From contig NZ_CP021731.1 of NCBI RefSeq assembly GCF_003628555.1, positions 2,852,001 to 2,916,000 of the forward strand: DNA of 64,000 nt, given 5' to 3'. The notes under the pieces were generated by a model. The model was not told where the DNA came from and searched no databases. It saw nothing but the letters and a program-made list of their open reading frames with translations. Source of the stretch: Azoarcus sp. DN11. Lineage in GTDB: Bacteria; Pseudomonadota; Gammaproteobacteria; Burkholderiales; Rhodocyclaceae. A program made the translations under genes and the position numbers. Shown piece by piece: positions 44,502-55,171 of this stretch (position 1 is the first letter of the stretch; each line of letters begins with the position of its first letter).

Positions 44502-45509
44502 ATGCTGAATTCCCCGTATATCCGCAAGCCGGCCAGTGTTCAGGGGGTGATGCTGGCCGTCCTCGTTGCGTTGATTCCGGCGCTTGTCGTCTACGCGTGG
44601 CAGATTGCCGCGGTGGTGTTGGTGAATCTCGCGATCGCCACGGCGACGGCCATGGCGGGCGAAGCGTTCGTGCTCAAGCTGCGCGCTCGGCCGATCGCGC
44701 CGGCGCTGTCCGATCTTTCGGCGGTGGTCACCGCCTGGCTGGTCGTCCTGTGCTTCCCCCCGATTCTTCCCTGGTGGGCGACGGTGCTGGGCGTGCTGAT
44801 CGCCATCGTCGCGGTCAAGCACCTTTATGGCGGCCTCGGACAGAATCCGTTCAATCCCGCGATGGTGGCCTACTGCGCGATGATCGTCGCCTTCCCCGCC
44901 CTGATGTCGCAATGGCCGCCCGCCGGCCAGCTGGACTTCCAGACGCAGCTGGGGCTGGTGCTGGGGGGCGTGCGGGAACTCGACGGGATTACCGGGGCCA
45001 CCGCGCTCGATACGGTCAAGACGGGCTTGCGGGCGGCGGGCGCGACCGTGGAAACAGTCATGGCCCAGGGCAGCTTCGGCCTGGTCGGCGGGCGCGGTTG
45101 GGAATGGCTGGCGCCGGCCTATGCGGCGGGTGGCGCCTACCTGCTCGCCCGCCGGGTCATCACCTGGCACATGCCCGCCGCCTTTCTCGTTGCGCTGGCG
45201 ATGATCTCCGGCGCGTTCTGGCTCGCAAACCCGGGGCAGTTCACCTCGCCGCTGTTCCACCTGGCCAGTGGCGGTGCCATGCTCGGGGCGTTCTTCATCG
45301 TCACCGATCCGGTCTCCGGTGCGACCACGCCGCGCGGCAAGCTGATCTTTGCGGCCGGTGTCGCCCTCGTCGCCTACGTCATCCGCGTCTTCGGCGCCTT
45401 CCCGGAAGGCATCGCCTTTGCCGTCCTGCTGATGAACATCTGCGTGCCGCTGATCGACATGAACACCCAGCCACGCGTCTTCGGCTACCGCGGAGACAAG
45501 ACACGATGA
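44502..45509 (+). CDS. rnfD: Ion-translocating oxidoreductase subunit RnfD
   Basis: Integral subunit, 335 residues with about nine helices, carrying covalent FMN on Thr in the DGITGATALDTVK motif near residue 165. The LYGGLGQNPFNPAMVAY segment and TDPVSGATTPRGKL are family signatures. The start at 44502 gives MLNSPYIRKPASVQGVML; an upstream in-frame ATG lies inside rnfC. It overlaps rnfG (ATGA). Confidence 0.95.
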   Translation: MLNSPYIRKPASVQGVMLAVLVALIPALVVYAWQIAAVVLVNLAIATATAMAGEAFVLKLRARPIAPALSDLSAVVTAWLVVLCFPPILPWWATVLGVLIAIVAVKHLYGGLGQNPFNPAMVAYCAMIVAFPALMSQWPPAGQLDFQTQLGLVLGGVRELDGITGATALDTVKTGLRAAGATVETVMAQGSFGLVGGRGWEWLAPAYAAGGAYLLARRVITWHMPAAFLVALAMISGAFWLANPGQFTSPLFHLASGGAMLGAFFIVTDPVSGATTPRGKLIFAAGVALVAYVIRVFGAFPEGIAFAVLLMNICVPLIDMNTQPRVFGYRGDKTR

Positions 45510-46168
45510 GCGCCCGCGACACCGCTGCGCGGACCTCGCTGCGCACCGCAGGCATTCTGGTGATGTTCACGGTGGTCTTTACCGCGTTGATGTCGGCCAC
45601 CTTTGAAGTGACCCGCCCGACGATCGAAGCCTCGGCGCAGGAAGGGAAGATGCGCCTGATCAACGAGGTGCTGCCGCGCGTCAGCTACGACAACGCCCTT
45701 CTGGACGACTTCGTCACGCTCGGCCCGACCCCGGAACTCGGGCTCGATGAAGGCGGGCGCATCTACCGCGCGCGCAAGGCCGGCGAGCCGGCGGCCCTGG
45801 TGCTGGAGGTCATCGCGCCGGACGGCTACGCCGGCCGGATCCAGATGGCGGTCGCGGTCGGCGCCGACGGGCGGGTGAATGGGGTGCGCGTCACCGGGCA
45901 CAGGGAAACCCCCGGCCTGGGCGACTACATCGATCCGCGGAAGGATCGCAACAAGTCGCAGCCCTGGATCGGGCAGTTTGCGGGCGTCTCCTTCGCCGAC
46001 ATCGGCCTCGACAAGTGGAAAGTCGGGCGCGACGGCGGGGTGTTCGCCTCCCGCACTGGTGCGACCATCAGCGCACGCGCGGTGACCAATGCCGCGGCAC
46101 GCGCTGCGGACTACGCGATTCGTCACCGCGATGCGCTGTTCGCCGCCCACGCGGGCGGGCGACTCTGA
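45506..46168 (+). CDS. rnfG: Ion-translocating oxidoreductase subunit RnfG
   Basis: Periplasmic flavoprotein with one N-terminal membrane helix (about residues 13-33). The covalent FMN site is the RTGATISARAVTNA motif, with Thr in the (S/T)GAT sequence, near the C-terminus. The segment VTGHRETPGLGDYID is characteristic. Length 220 is normal. It overlaps rnfD by 4 bases and is followed 7 bases later by rnfE. Confidence 0.94.
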   Translation: MSARDTAARTSLRTAGILVMFTVVFTALMSATFEVTRPTIEASAQEGKMRLINEVLPRVSYDNALLDDFVTLGPTPELGLDEGGRIYRARKAGEPAALVLEVIAPDGYAGRIQMAVAVGADGRVNGVRVTGHRETPGLGDYIDPRKDRNKSQPWIGQFAGVSFADIGLDKWKVGRDGGVFASRTGATISARAVTNAAARAADYAIRHRDALFAAHAGGRL

Positions 46169-46175
46169 CCGGAAC

Positions 46176-46886
46176 ATGGCCATGAACCTGCAAAGCTTTC
46201 GCGAATCGGCCTGGAACGGCCTCTGGCGCCAGAACACCGGGCTCGTTCAACTGCTCGGCCTGTGCCCCATCCTCGCGGTGAGCACCAGTGTCGTCAATGC
46301 AGCGAGCCTGGGCCTCGCGACCGTTGTCGTGATGGCCGTCTCTAACTTCGCCGTCGCCTCCCTGCGCAATTTCATCCCCTACGAGATCCGCATTCCGGTC
46401 TTCATCCTGATCATCGCGGCGCTCACCACGGTCGTCGACCTCTCGTTCAATGCCTATTTCCACGACCTCTACCTCGTGCTGGGCATCTTCATCCCGCTGA
46501 TCGTGACGAACTGCATCGTCCTCGCCCGCGTGGAAGCCTATGCCGCCAAGAACGATCCGGTGTCGTCGACCGTGGACGGCGTGATGATGGGCCTGGGCCT
46601 CGTCTGCCTTCTTGCCGTCCTGGGCGGATTGCGCGAACTCGTCGGCAACGGGACCCTGTTTTCCGGCATCGAGATGGTGTTCCCGGGGCTTTCGGCGATC
46701 TCGCTGTTCGGCCCCGACTATCCCGGTTTCCTGATCGCCATTCTTCCGCCCGGAGCGTTCTTCACGCTCGGCTGCCTGATCGCACTTTCGAACCTGATCC
46801 GCAGCCGTGCGGCAAGGCACAAGACGGCGGCCCCGCACCCGACGGTCCCCACCCCGGCGACCGACCAGCCGGCGTCGGCGGCCTGA
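46176..46886 (+). CDS. rnfE: Ion-translocating oxidoreductase subunit RnfE
   Basis: Six-helix subunit, paralogue of RnfA, 236 residues. Family segments include GLVQLLGLCPILAVSTSVVNA, NFIPYEIRIPVFILIIAA, GIFIPLIVTNCIVLARVEA and GNGTLF. The C-terminal tail is Pro/Ala-rich. Start choices are ATG 46176 and ATG 46182; there is no strong ribosome site for either. The neighbouring nth lies 5 bases downstream. Confidence 0.94.
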   Translation: MAMNLQSFRESAWNGLWRQNTGLVQLLGLCPILAVSTSVVNAASLGLATVVVMAVSNFAVASLRNFIPYEIRIPVFILIIAALTTVVDLSFNAYFHDLYLVLGIFIPLIVTNCIVLARVEAYAAKNDPVSSTVDGVMMGLGLVCLLAVLGGLRELVGNGTLFSGIEMVFPGLSAISLFGPDYPGFLIAILPPGAFFTLGCLIALSNLIRSRAARHKTAAPHPTVPTPATDQPASAA

Positions 46887-46891
46887 CCCGC

Positions 46892-47533
46892 ATGCCAGGC
46901 ATGAATCGGGAATCCGTCCGCGAGTTCTTTCGCCGCCTTGCCGCCGCGAATCCGCATCCGACGACCGAACTCGAATACGGTTCGCCGTTCCAGTTGCTCG
47001 TTGCGGTCGTCCTGTCGGCGCAGGCGACCGACAAGAGCGTCAACCTTGCCACGCGCGGGCTGTTCGAGGCGGCACCGACCCCCGAGGCGATGATCACCCT
47101 GGGCGAGGAAGGGGTGGCCGCACACATCCGCACGATCGGCCTGTACCGGAACAAGGCCAGGAATGTGGTCGCGCTGTCGCACTTGCTGCTCGAGCGTCAC
47201 GGCGGCGAGGTGCCGCGCGACCGCGTGGCGCTGGAGGCGCTCCCCGGCGTAGGACGAAAGACGGCGAATGTGGTATTGAATACGGTCTTCGGCGAGCCGG
47301 TGATGGCCGTCGATACGCACATCTTCCGCCTGGCCAATCGTACCGGCCTCGCACCCGGCAAGGATGTCCTCGCCGTGGAGAATGCCCTGATGCGCCGCGT
47401 GCCCAAGGATTACCTGCGCGATGCGCACCATTGGCTGATCCTGCACGGCCGCTATGTCTGCACCGCGCGCAAGCCGAAATGCGCCGGGTGCCTGGTGCGG
47501 GACTTGTGCGCGTACCGCGACAAGACCGCTTGA
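46892..47533 (+). CDS. nth: Endonuclease III
   Basis: DNA glycosylase/AP-lyase for oxidised pyrimidines. The 213-residue protein has the helix-hairpin-helix LPGVGRKTANV with catalytic Lys123, Asp141 in VDTHIFRLANR, and a [4Fe-4S] cluster on Cys190, 197, 200 and 206 (C-x6-C-x2-C-x5-C). Linkage of nth to rnfE is conserved in many proteobacteria. Confidence 0.97.
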   Translation: MPGMNRESVREFFRRLAAANPHPTTELEYGSPFQLLVAVVLSAQATDKSVNLATRGLFEAAPTPEAMITLGEEGVAAHIRTIGLYRNKARNVVALSHLLLERHGGEVPRDRVALEALPGVGRKTANVVLNTVFGEPVMAVDTHIFRLANRTGLAPGKDVLAVENALMRRVPKDYLRDAHHWLILHGRYVCTARKPKCAGCLVRDLCAYRDKTA

Positions 47534-47554
47534 TCCATCACTTATCGAGACGAA

Positions 47555-47980
47555 ATGTTCAATCCATCCCGCGATCAGGTCCGTTCCTTCTTCATCGAGA
47601 GCTGGCGAAAGTACCGTGCAAAGGAAGTCCAGACGCCGCTCGAGCACATGGCGAACGACTTGATCCTCCTGCATCCCGAATACCACGCCCTGCTCGAGGA
47701 CCCCGAAGCGGTCGACAAGGAGTTCTCGCCCGAAGGCGGACAGCTCAATCCCTTCCTGCACCTTTCGCTGCATCTGGCGATCGAGGAGCAGTTGTCGATC
47801 GACCAGCCCCCCGGCCTGCGCGCCGCATTCGAGGCGTGCCAGGTCCGGCGCGGCGACCGTCACGACGCGTTGCACGACGTGCTCGAGTGCCTTGGCGAAA
47901 CGATGTTCGACTCTCAGCGGAACAACACCCCGCCCGACGGTGCGGCGTACGTCAGCTGCGTCCTGCGTCGGGCCGGTTGA
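47555..47980 (+). CDS. DUF1841 family protein
   Basis: A 141-residue protein I recognise as DUF1841: FNPSRDQVRSFFIESWRKYR at the start, the LHPEYHALLEDPEA segment, NPFLHLSLHLAIEEQ and HDVLECLGE near the end. Function is unknown. The HLSLHLAIEEQ and HDALHDVLE His/Glu residues could bind a metal. It follows nth by 21 bases. Confidence 0.85.
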   Translation: MFNPSRDQVRSFFIESWRKYRAKEVQTPLEHMANDLILLHPEYHALLEDPEAVDKEFSPEGGQLNPFLHLSLHLAIEEQLSIDQPPGLRAAFEACQVRRGDRHDALHDVLECLGETMFDSQRNNTPPDGAAYVSCVLRRAG

Positions 47981-48034
47981 CGAGGAACAGGCTGCGTTGC
48001 GAGCGTCAACGCTCGTGTCTTCGGTTGGACACCC

Positions 48035-48040
48035 TATAAT
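48035..48040 (+). promoter_or_regulatory. Candidate -10 of the MoxR-VWA pair
   Basis: A perfect TATAAT lies 30 bases before the MoxR ATG. A 7-bp inverted repeat with a 2-base centre (48000-48006 with 48009-48015) stands just upstream and may be an operator. The -35 is weak. Confidence 0.4.
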
Positions 48041-48069
48041 CGGGGTTCGCCAATGAAAGGATTTCTCCG

Positions 48070-48912
48070 ATGCGCTTTGAAGGATCACGCGACTACGTTG
48101 CCACCCCCGACCTGATGCTCGCGGTGAATGCGGCGATCAAGCTCCAGCGGCCGCTGCTGATCAAGGGAGAACCCGGCACCGGCAAGACGATGCTCGCCGA
48201 AGAGGTGGCCGAATCGCTCGGGCTGCCGCTGCTGCAGTGGCACATCAAGTCCACGACCAAGGCCCAGCAGGGGCTTTACGAATACGATGCGGTTTCGCGC
48301 CTGCGCGACTCGCAACTGGGCGACGACCGCGTCAAGGATATCGCCAACTACATCGTCAAGGGCGTGCTGTGGCAGGCCTTCGAGTCCGACACCCCGTGCG
48401 TCGTGCTGATCGACGAGATCGACAAGGCGGACATCGAATTCCCCAACGACCTCCTGCGCGAACTCGACCGCATGGAGTTCCACGTGTACGAGACGCGCAA
48501 GACGATCCAGGCGCGCCACCGGCCGATCGTCTTCATCACGTCGAACAACGAGAAGGAGTTGCCGGACGCCTTCCTGCGCCGCTGCTTCTTCCACTACATC
48601 CGCTTTCCCGACCGCGACACGATGCAGCAGATCGTGGATGTCCACTTCCCCGACCTCAAGAAGGATCTGCTGCGCGAGGCGCTGGAAGTGTTCTTCGGCC
48701 TGCGCGACGTTCCCGGCCTGAAGAAGAAGCCCTCGACCTCCGAACTCATCGACTGGCTCAAGCTGCTCGTGGCCGAGGACATTCCGCCCGAGGCGCTGCG
48801 GAGCCAGGATCAGCGCGCCGTCGTGCCGCCGCTTGCCGGCGCGCTGCTCAAGAACGAGCAGGACCTGCACCTGTTCGAACGGCTGGTCTTCATGGCCCGG
48901 CACAATCGCTGA
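48070..48912 (+). CDS. MoxR-family AAA+ ATPase
   Basis: A 280-residue AAA+ ATPase of the MoxR class. Walker A GEPGTGKTML at 38-47, Walker B VVLIDEIDKAD, sensor ITSNNEKELPDAFLRRC and a C-terminal lid are present. MoxR ATPases work with VWA-domain partners to mature or remodel other proteins, and a VWA protein follows 49 bases downstream. The client is not evident; it resembles the CoxD group, but no Mo hydroxylase genes are near. Confidence 0.88.
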   Translation: MRFEGSRDYVATPDLMLAVNAAIKLQRPLLIKGEPGTGKTMLAEEVAESLGLPLLQWHIKSTTKAQQGLYEYDAVSRLRDSQLGDDRVKDIANYIVKGVLWQAFESDTPCVVLIDEIDKADIEFPNDLLRELDRMEFHVYETRKTIQARHRPIVFITSNNEKELPDAFLRRCFFHYIRFPDRDTMQQIVDVHFPDLKKDLLREALEVFFGLRDVPGLKKKPSTSELIDWLKLLVAEDIPPEALRSQDQRAVVPPLAGALLKNEQDLHLFERLVFMARHNR

Positions 48913-48960
48913 CGAGCGGACGCGTTCGGAAGCCGTGAGGTCACGCCTAGGGCGAATTAC

Positions 48961-50139
48961 ATGCTCATCGATTTTTTCCTGCATCTGAAGGCGAGCAAGC
49001 TGCCTGTCTCGACGCGCGAATTCCTGACCTTGCTGGAGGGGCTGCGCGACGGCGTGTGCGGGCACGCGATCGACGAGTTTTACTTCTACGCGCGCACCTG
49101 TCTGGTAAAGGACGAGTCGCGCTACGACCGCTTCGATCAGGCGTTCGCTGCGTACTTCAAGGGCGTGAGCGAGATTCCCGGCCTGGACAAGGAACTGCCG
49201 GAGGAGTGGCTGCGGGCGATGATGAAGAAACATCTGTCGCCCGAGGAAAAGGCACAACTCGAGAAGCTCGGCTGGGACAAGCTGATGGAGGAGTTCCGCA
49301 AGCGCCTCGAGGAGCAGAAGGAACGCCACCAGGGCGGATCGAAGTGGATCGGGACCGGCGGCAAGTCGCCGTTCGGCAACGGCGGCTACCACCCCGAGGG
49401 CATTCGCGTCGGCGGGGAATCGGCAGGCAATCGCACCGCGATCAAGGTCTGGGAAAAGCGCGAATACCGCAACCTCGATGACTCCATAGAACTCGGTACG
49501 CGCAACATCAAGGTCGCCCTGCGGCGACTGCGGCGCTTTGCGCGCGAAGGCGCGGCGGACGAGCTCGACCTCGATGGCACGATCGCGGCGACCGCGCGCA
49601 ACGCCGGCTGGCTGGACCTGATGATGCGCCCCGAGCGTCACAACGCGGTGAAGGTGCTGCTTTTCCTCGATGTCGGCGGCTCGATGGACGATCACGTGAA
49701 GGCGTGCGAGGAGCTGTTCTCGGCCTGCCGCGCCGAGTTCAAGCACCTGGAGCACTTCTACTTCCACAACTGCGTATACGAGGGCGTGTGGCGGGACAGC
49801 CGCCGCAGGCATGCGGAAACACTCCCGGTGCATGACCTGATCCACAAGTACGGACCGGACTACAAGCTGATCTTCGTCGGGGACGCGACGATGAGCCCGT
49901 ACGAGATCCTGCACCAGCACGGCTCAATCGAGCACATGAACGCGGAAGCGGGAGCGACCTGGCTGCGGCGCCTGCTGGACGCCTGGCCCGCCGCTGCCTG
50001 GCTCAATCCCGAACCCGAGCGGCTGTGGCCTTACCGTCAGTCCATCGAGATCATCAGCGGCATCATGGGGCAGCGCATGTATCCGATGACGCTGGAAGGG
50101 CTCGAGCGGGCGATGCGACAGTTGTCGAAGAAGACCTGA
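48961..50139 (+). CDS. VWA domain protein, CoxE-like
   Basis: Partner of the MoxR ATPase, 392 residues. A helical N-terminal part (MLIDFFLHLKASKLPVSTREF) and a charged middle segment (EEFRKRLEEQKERHQGG) precede a VWA domain. Its metal site is DVGGSMDDH near residue 239, with Gly in place of the first Ser of the usual DxSxS. IFVGDATMSPYEIL, near residue 305, is the second metal-site strand. No signal peptide is seen. The protein joins CoxE-type relatives, so metal binding may be kept. Confidence 0.88.
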   Translation: MLIDFFLHLKASKLPVSTREFLTLLEGLRDGVCGHAIDEFYFYARTCLVKDESRYDRFDQAFAAYFKGVSEIPGLDKELPEEWLRAMMKKHLSPEEKAQLEKLGWDKLMEEFRKRLEEQKERHQGGSKWIGTGGKSPFGNGGYHPEGIRVGGESAGNRTAIKVWEKREYRNLDDSIELGTRNIKVALRRLRRFAREGAADELDLDGTIAATARNAGWLDLMMRPERHNAVKVLLFLDVGGSMDDHVKACEELFSACRAEFKHLEHFYFHNCVYEGVWRDSRRRHAETLPVHDLIHKYGPDYKLIFVGDATMSPYEILHQHGSIEHMNAEAGATWLRRLLDAWPAAAWLNPEPERLWPYRQSIEIISGIMGQRMYPMTLEGLERAMRQLSKKT

Positions 50140-50169
50140 ACACCGGACGTGCGCCCCGCGGCGCCGTCC

Positions 50170-50667
50170 TTACTCCGCAAACGGCAAGGGCTGCATGCCG
50201 AAGCCCTCGTCGAGATCCTTGATCTGATGCAGCAGCCCATCGAGTTCTTGCTGCAGGCGTGCCTGCGCCTCTTCGTCGAGCAGGCGCAGGGCTTCGGGCA
50301 GCACGCCGCGCGCAGGCGACGGCGCGCGCGCGAGCAACTGGCGCCCGGCCGGCGTCAGCGACAGACGCACGACCCGCTGATCGGCACTCGTTCGCGCCTT
50401 CACGACGAGCCCGTTCGTTTCGAGCTTGTCGATCATGTTGGAGGCGGTCGACTGGTGCAGCGCCATCCGCTTGGCCAGCTCTCCGACGCGCAGGCCCGGT
50501 TCCTCGAGAAGTTCCTGCAGGGCCCAGAGCTGGGCGCCGGTCACGCCGCTTTGCTTCTCGATCCACTGGGAGTGGCGCTGCGCCGTGCGGATGAGTACCC
50601 GGAAGCGCTGCAACACGGACAGTGGCGACACCTGCGCCTGCTGGTTGCGGTCGGTGGGCTTGATCAC
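50170..50667 (-). CDS. MarR-family transcriptional regulator
   Basis: A 165-residue winged-helix repressor. The DNA-binding core at about 55-115 reads GLRVGELAKRMALHQSTASNMIDKLETNGLV and then the wing ADQRVVRLSLTPAGRQLL. It is divergent from the ClC transporter gene across 168 bases, so that gene is a likely target, though this is inference. Confidence 0.9.
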   Translation of the reverse strand: MIKPTDRNQQAQVSPLSVLQRFRVLIRTAQRHSQWIEKQSGVTGAQLWALQELLEEPGLRVGELAKRMALHQSTASNMIDKLETNGLVVKARTSADQRVVRLSLTPAGRQLLARAPSPARGVLPEALRLLDEEAQARLQQELDGLLHQIKDLDEGFGMQPLPFAE

Positions 50668-50835
50668 GCTTGAAGCTCCCCTTTGCTCAATGCCGGGAAA
50701 CCCCGGAAAATATTTTCACAAATGTTATACCGGACGCTTCATGTCCGGGTACCGTCTTTTACGGATATCGTAGCGGAGACACCGCTCATCCCCAACCAAT
50801 CCGGACCTTCCGGACTTCGATCGCAACGGAGCATC
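50668..50835. promoter_or_regulatory. Divergent control region between MarR and ClC genes
   Basis: The region holds two short inverted repeats: CCGG flanking AAACC near 50693-50706, and CCGGAC/GTCCGG at 50730-50735 with 50743-50748. The latter could be a MarR operator. A GGAG at 50828-50831 serves the ClC GTG start. I see no fluoride riboswitch. Confidence 0.35.
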
Positions 50836-52230
50836 GTGTCGCCCCCCAAGCTGCAGACGGACGAGAAACGCGCCTCTCTCACCTTCCGTCAGATCGCGCG
50901 TACCGGCCGCCGCTACACCAACCCGCTCATATCGGTGGGCCATTGGCGCAGACGCGCGCTCCTCGTCGGCGCAGCGCTGCTCGCCGGGCTCATCGCCATC
51001 GTCTTCGCAATGGGATCGGAACGTGCAATCGGCCTGCACGCCCGGCTCATTGCGACCTCGCCGTGGCTGTCGCTCCTGGTCGCCCCGGCCGGATTTGCCG
51101 CGATGGCGTGGCTCTCCGGCAGTTTCGTTCCCGCGACCCAGGGCAGCGGCATCCCGCAGACGATTGCCGCTTCGCTCAGCCCCGATCCCGCAGTGCGTGG
51201 CCGGCTGCTGTCGCTGAAGATCGCCGTGGCCAAGGTGTTCCTGACTCTGGGCGGCCTGCTCTGCGGGGCATCCATCGGCCGCGAGGGGCCGTCCGTCCAG
51301 ATCGGCGCATCGGTGATGCATGCGCTGGCCGGGCGGCGTTTCGGCCGCATCGCATCCAGCCGCAACCTGATCGTCGCCGGCAGCGGAGCAGGCATTGCTG
51401 CTGCATTCAACACACCCGTGGGCGGAATAATGTTCGCGATCGAGGAGATGTGCCGCGATCACGCTTTCCGCGCGAACGGCACGACGCTGACGGCAGTGAT
51501 CTTCGCGGGCCTGATGTCGCTCGGCATCCTCGGCAACTACACTTACTTTGGCAGCACGCATGCCTCGCTCGATTGGCCGCTCGGCATCTGGCCGGTCCTG
51601 CTATGCGGTACCGCCGGGGGCCTCCTGGGCGGCACGTTCAGCCGGCTGCTCGTCGCATCGGCACGCGGCCTGCCGGGCCGCGTCGGCGAGTTCGTCGCAG
51701 CGCGCCCGATCGCTTTCGCGGGCGGCTGCGGACTCGCGACCGCCCTGGTCGGACTCGCGACGGGAGGCGCCACCTACGCGACCGGCTACGCCGAGTCGAA
51801 GGCGGCCCTGGAAGGCATCGCCCCTTTGCCGGTCTACTTCTTCGCGGCGAAAATGCTGGTGATCTGGCTCGCCTTCGTCAGCCGGATTCCCGGCGGTCTC
51901 TTCGCCCCCGCGCTGGCGGTCGGCGCGGGGCTGGGTTCCGCCCTCGTCGGCCTGAGTCCCGGGAATGCCGAACCCGCGCTGGTGATCCTGGGGATGGTCG
52001 CCTTCCTTTCAGGGATGACGCTTGCCCCGATCACGTCCTTCGTGATCGTCATGGAGATGACCGCCAATCACCAGATGCTGATCCCGCTGATGGCCGCCTC
52101 CGTGACCGCTTACGGCTTTTCCAGGTCGGTGTCGCCGCGCGCCCTTTACGACGCCCTTGCGGTACCCGCCCTGGACCGCGCCCAGGCACAGGTCGCCTCC
52201 GCGGCCTCCGCGAAGCCGGGCGCCGCGTAA
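50836..52230 (+). CDS. clcA: ClC-type chloride channel/antiporter
   Basis: Membrane protein of the ClC family with about ten to twelve helices. The selectivity motif GSGIP, the gating GREGPSVQIG (external glutamate), an internal glutamate in IEEMC, and a late Tyr in ALYDAL are present, so it looks like a Cl-/H+ antiporter and not the fluoride type. A GTG at 50836 with GGAG 4 bases upstream gives 464 residues, as is usual. An ORF from 50683 adds 51 residues with no family match and lies in the promoter region. Confidence 0.88.
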   Translation: MSPPKLQTDEKRASLTFRQIARTGRRYTNPLISVGHWRRRALLVGAALLAGLIAIVFAMGSERAIGLHARLIATSPWLSLLVAPAGFAAMAWLSGSFVPATQGSGIPQTIAASLSPDPAVRGRLLSLKIAVAKVFLTLGGLLCGASIGREGPSVQIGASVMHALAGRRFGRIASSRNLIVAGSGAGIAAAFNTPVGGIMFAIEEMCRDHAFRANGTTLTAVIFAGLMSLGILGNYTYFGSTHASLDWPLGIWPVLLCGTAGGLLGGTFSRLLVASARGLPGRVGEFVAARPIAFAGGCGLATALVGLATGGATYATGYAESKAALEGIAPLPVYFFAAKMLVIWLAFVSRIPGGLFAPALAVGAGLGSALVGLSPGNAEPALVILGMVAFLSGMTLAPITSFVIVMEMTANHQMLIPLMAASVTAYGFSRSVSPRALYDALAVPALDRAQAQVASAASAKPGAA

Positions 52231-52233
52231 ACG

Positions 52234-52260
52234 AAAAACCGCCCGCAAGGCGGGCGGCTT
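52234..52260. terminator. Terminator between the ClC gene and htpG
   Basis: An 8-bp GC-rich stem (52239-52246 with 52250-52257) with an AAG loop has an AAAAA tract on the left, giving GTTTTT on the minus strand after htpG. It is a strong terminator for htpG and a weaker one for the ClC gene. Confidence 0.8.
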
Positions 52261-52290
52261 CAGCGGTGCCGTCGAGGCGGCGGACGCGGA

Positions 52291-54219
<1,929 letters not shown>

Positions 54220-54254
54220 CGATGGAAACTCCGTTTACACAGGAACGCGTCCAC

Positions 54255-54282
54255 ATGTGGGGTGTGTTCCGGGAATTTCAAG
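54255..54282 (-). promoter_or_regulatory. Sigma-32 heat-shock promoter of htpG
   Basis: On the minus strand CTTGAA (54282-54277), 14 bases, then CCCCACAT (54262-54255). The -35 is perfect and the -10 differs from CCCCATxT at one base. It lies in the gap right after greB. The spacing equals that of the clpB promoter. Confidence 0.88.
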
Positions 54283-54296
54283 TGCCGCCGGACGGA

Positions 54297-54872
54297 TCAC
54301 TCGTAACGGATTTCGACGACCTCGATCTCGCGCGGACCCGCCGGGCTCTGGAAGCGCACGATGTCGCCCTCGCGCGCCTTCATCAGTGCGCGCGCAAGCG
54401 GCGAGATCCAGCTGATGCGGCCCGAGGTCGCGTCCGCCTCGTCGACGCCGACGATCTGCCAGGTCTGTTCGCCTTCGCCGCTCTCGTCCTCGACGTCGAG
54501 CACCGTGACGGTAGCGCCGAAGAACACCTGTTCCATGCCCTGCTGGCGCTCGGGATCGACGACCTCCGCCGACTCGATGCGCTTGATCAGGAAGCGGATG
54601 CGGCGGTCGATCTCGCGCAGGCGCTTCTTGCCGTAGATGTAGTCGCCGTTCTCGGAGCGGTCGCCGTTCGACGCCGCCCAGGCTACCGTCTCGACCAGCT
54701 TGGGGCGCTCCACACGCACCAGCAGGTCGAGCTCGACCCGCAGCGCGTCGTAACCACGACGCGTCATGTAATTCTTGCTGCCGGGCGGCAGGCGTACCGA
54801 CGCGGGGACGTCGTCGTCTTCGTCCTGGCCTTCGCCTTCCTTCGTGAATGCCTTGCTCACCTTGGGGTCCAT
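54297..54872 (-). CDS. greB: Transcript cleavage factor GreB
   Basis: Rescues backtracked RNA polymerase by stimulating RNA cleavage. The 191-residue protein matches GreB in the coiled-coil (RRGYDALRVELDLLVRVERPKLVE) with the acidic tip GDRSENGDY and the C-terminal FKBP-like domain (SPLARALMKAREGDIVRF). An acidic, low-complexity extension of about 35 residues precedes the GreB core, so it is longer than the 158 residues of E. coli. The next gene upstream begins 299 bases away on the other strand. Confidence 0.93.
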   Translation of the reverse strand: MDPKVSKAFTKEGEGQDEDDDVPASVRLPPGSKNYMTRRGYDALRVELDLLVRVERPKLVETVAWAASNGDRSENGDYIYGKKRLREIDRRIRFLIKRIESAEVVDPERQQGMEQVFFGATVTVLDVEDESGEGEQTWQIVGVDEADATSGRISWISPLARALMKAREGDIVRFQSPAGPREIEVVEIRYE

Positions 54873-55171
54873 CCTGTTGCGGGCGTTCTGTTACCGAGTG
54901 AAACCGCATTGAAGGCTGCGGCGTCGGCGCTTCATGATAGCGGACAAGTGCCGCGGCGGCGCACCGTGCGCCAACAGCCGTGGTGTCCCGGCATGGCTGC
55001 ACGCATCACGCGGATCCGTTAGACTGCAGGGTTTTGACAAACATTTTGCAACCGCGAGCAGCTATCGTGACCGGGCGCCCTTGCGCCAGACTCCGGTACG
55101 CTCGCGACCGGTGTGCGCCGCGCCTTCGGGGACGTGCACCGCCGCAGAATCAACACCTCTCTCGCTCATCC
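54873..55171. other. Upstream region of the aryl-polyene-type cluster
   Basis: No gene is evident in these 299 bases between greB and the acyl carrier protein gene. A TTGACA at 55034-55039 is the best -35 for the cluster, but no good -10 follows at the right distance. The leader of 100 bases or so has no strong hairpin. GC content falls only locally around the TTGACA. Confidence 0.35.

Noticed and set aside
50668..50835. Fluoride riboswitch upstream of the ClC gene
   Set aside because: The ClC protein has the chloride-type GSGIP and GREGP motifs, and I cannot fit the conserved riboswitch pairings.
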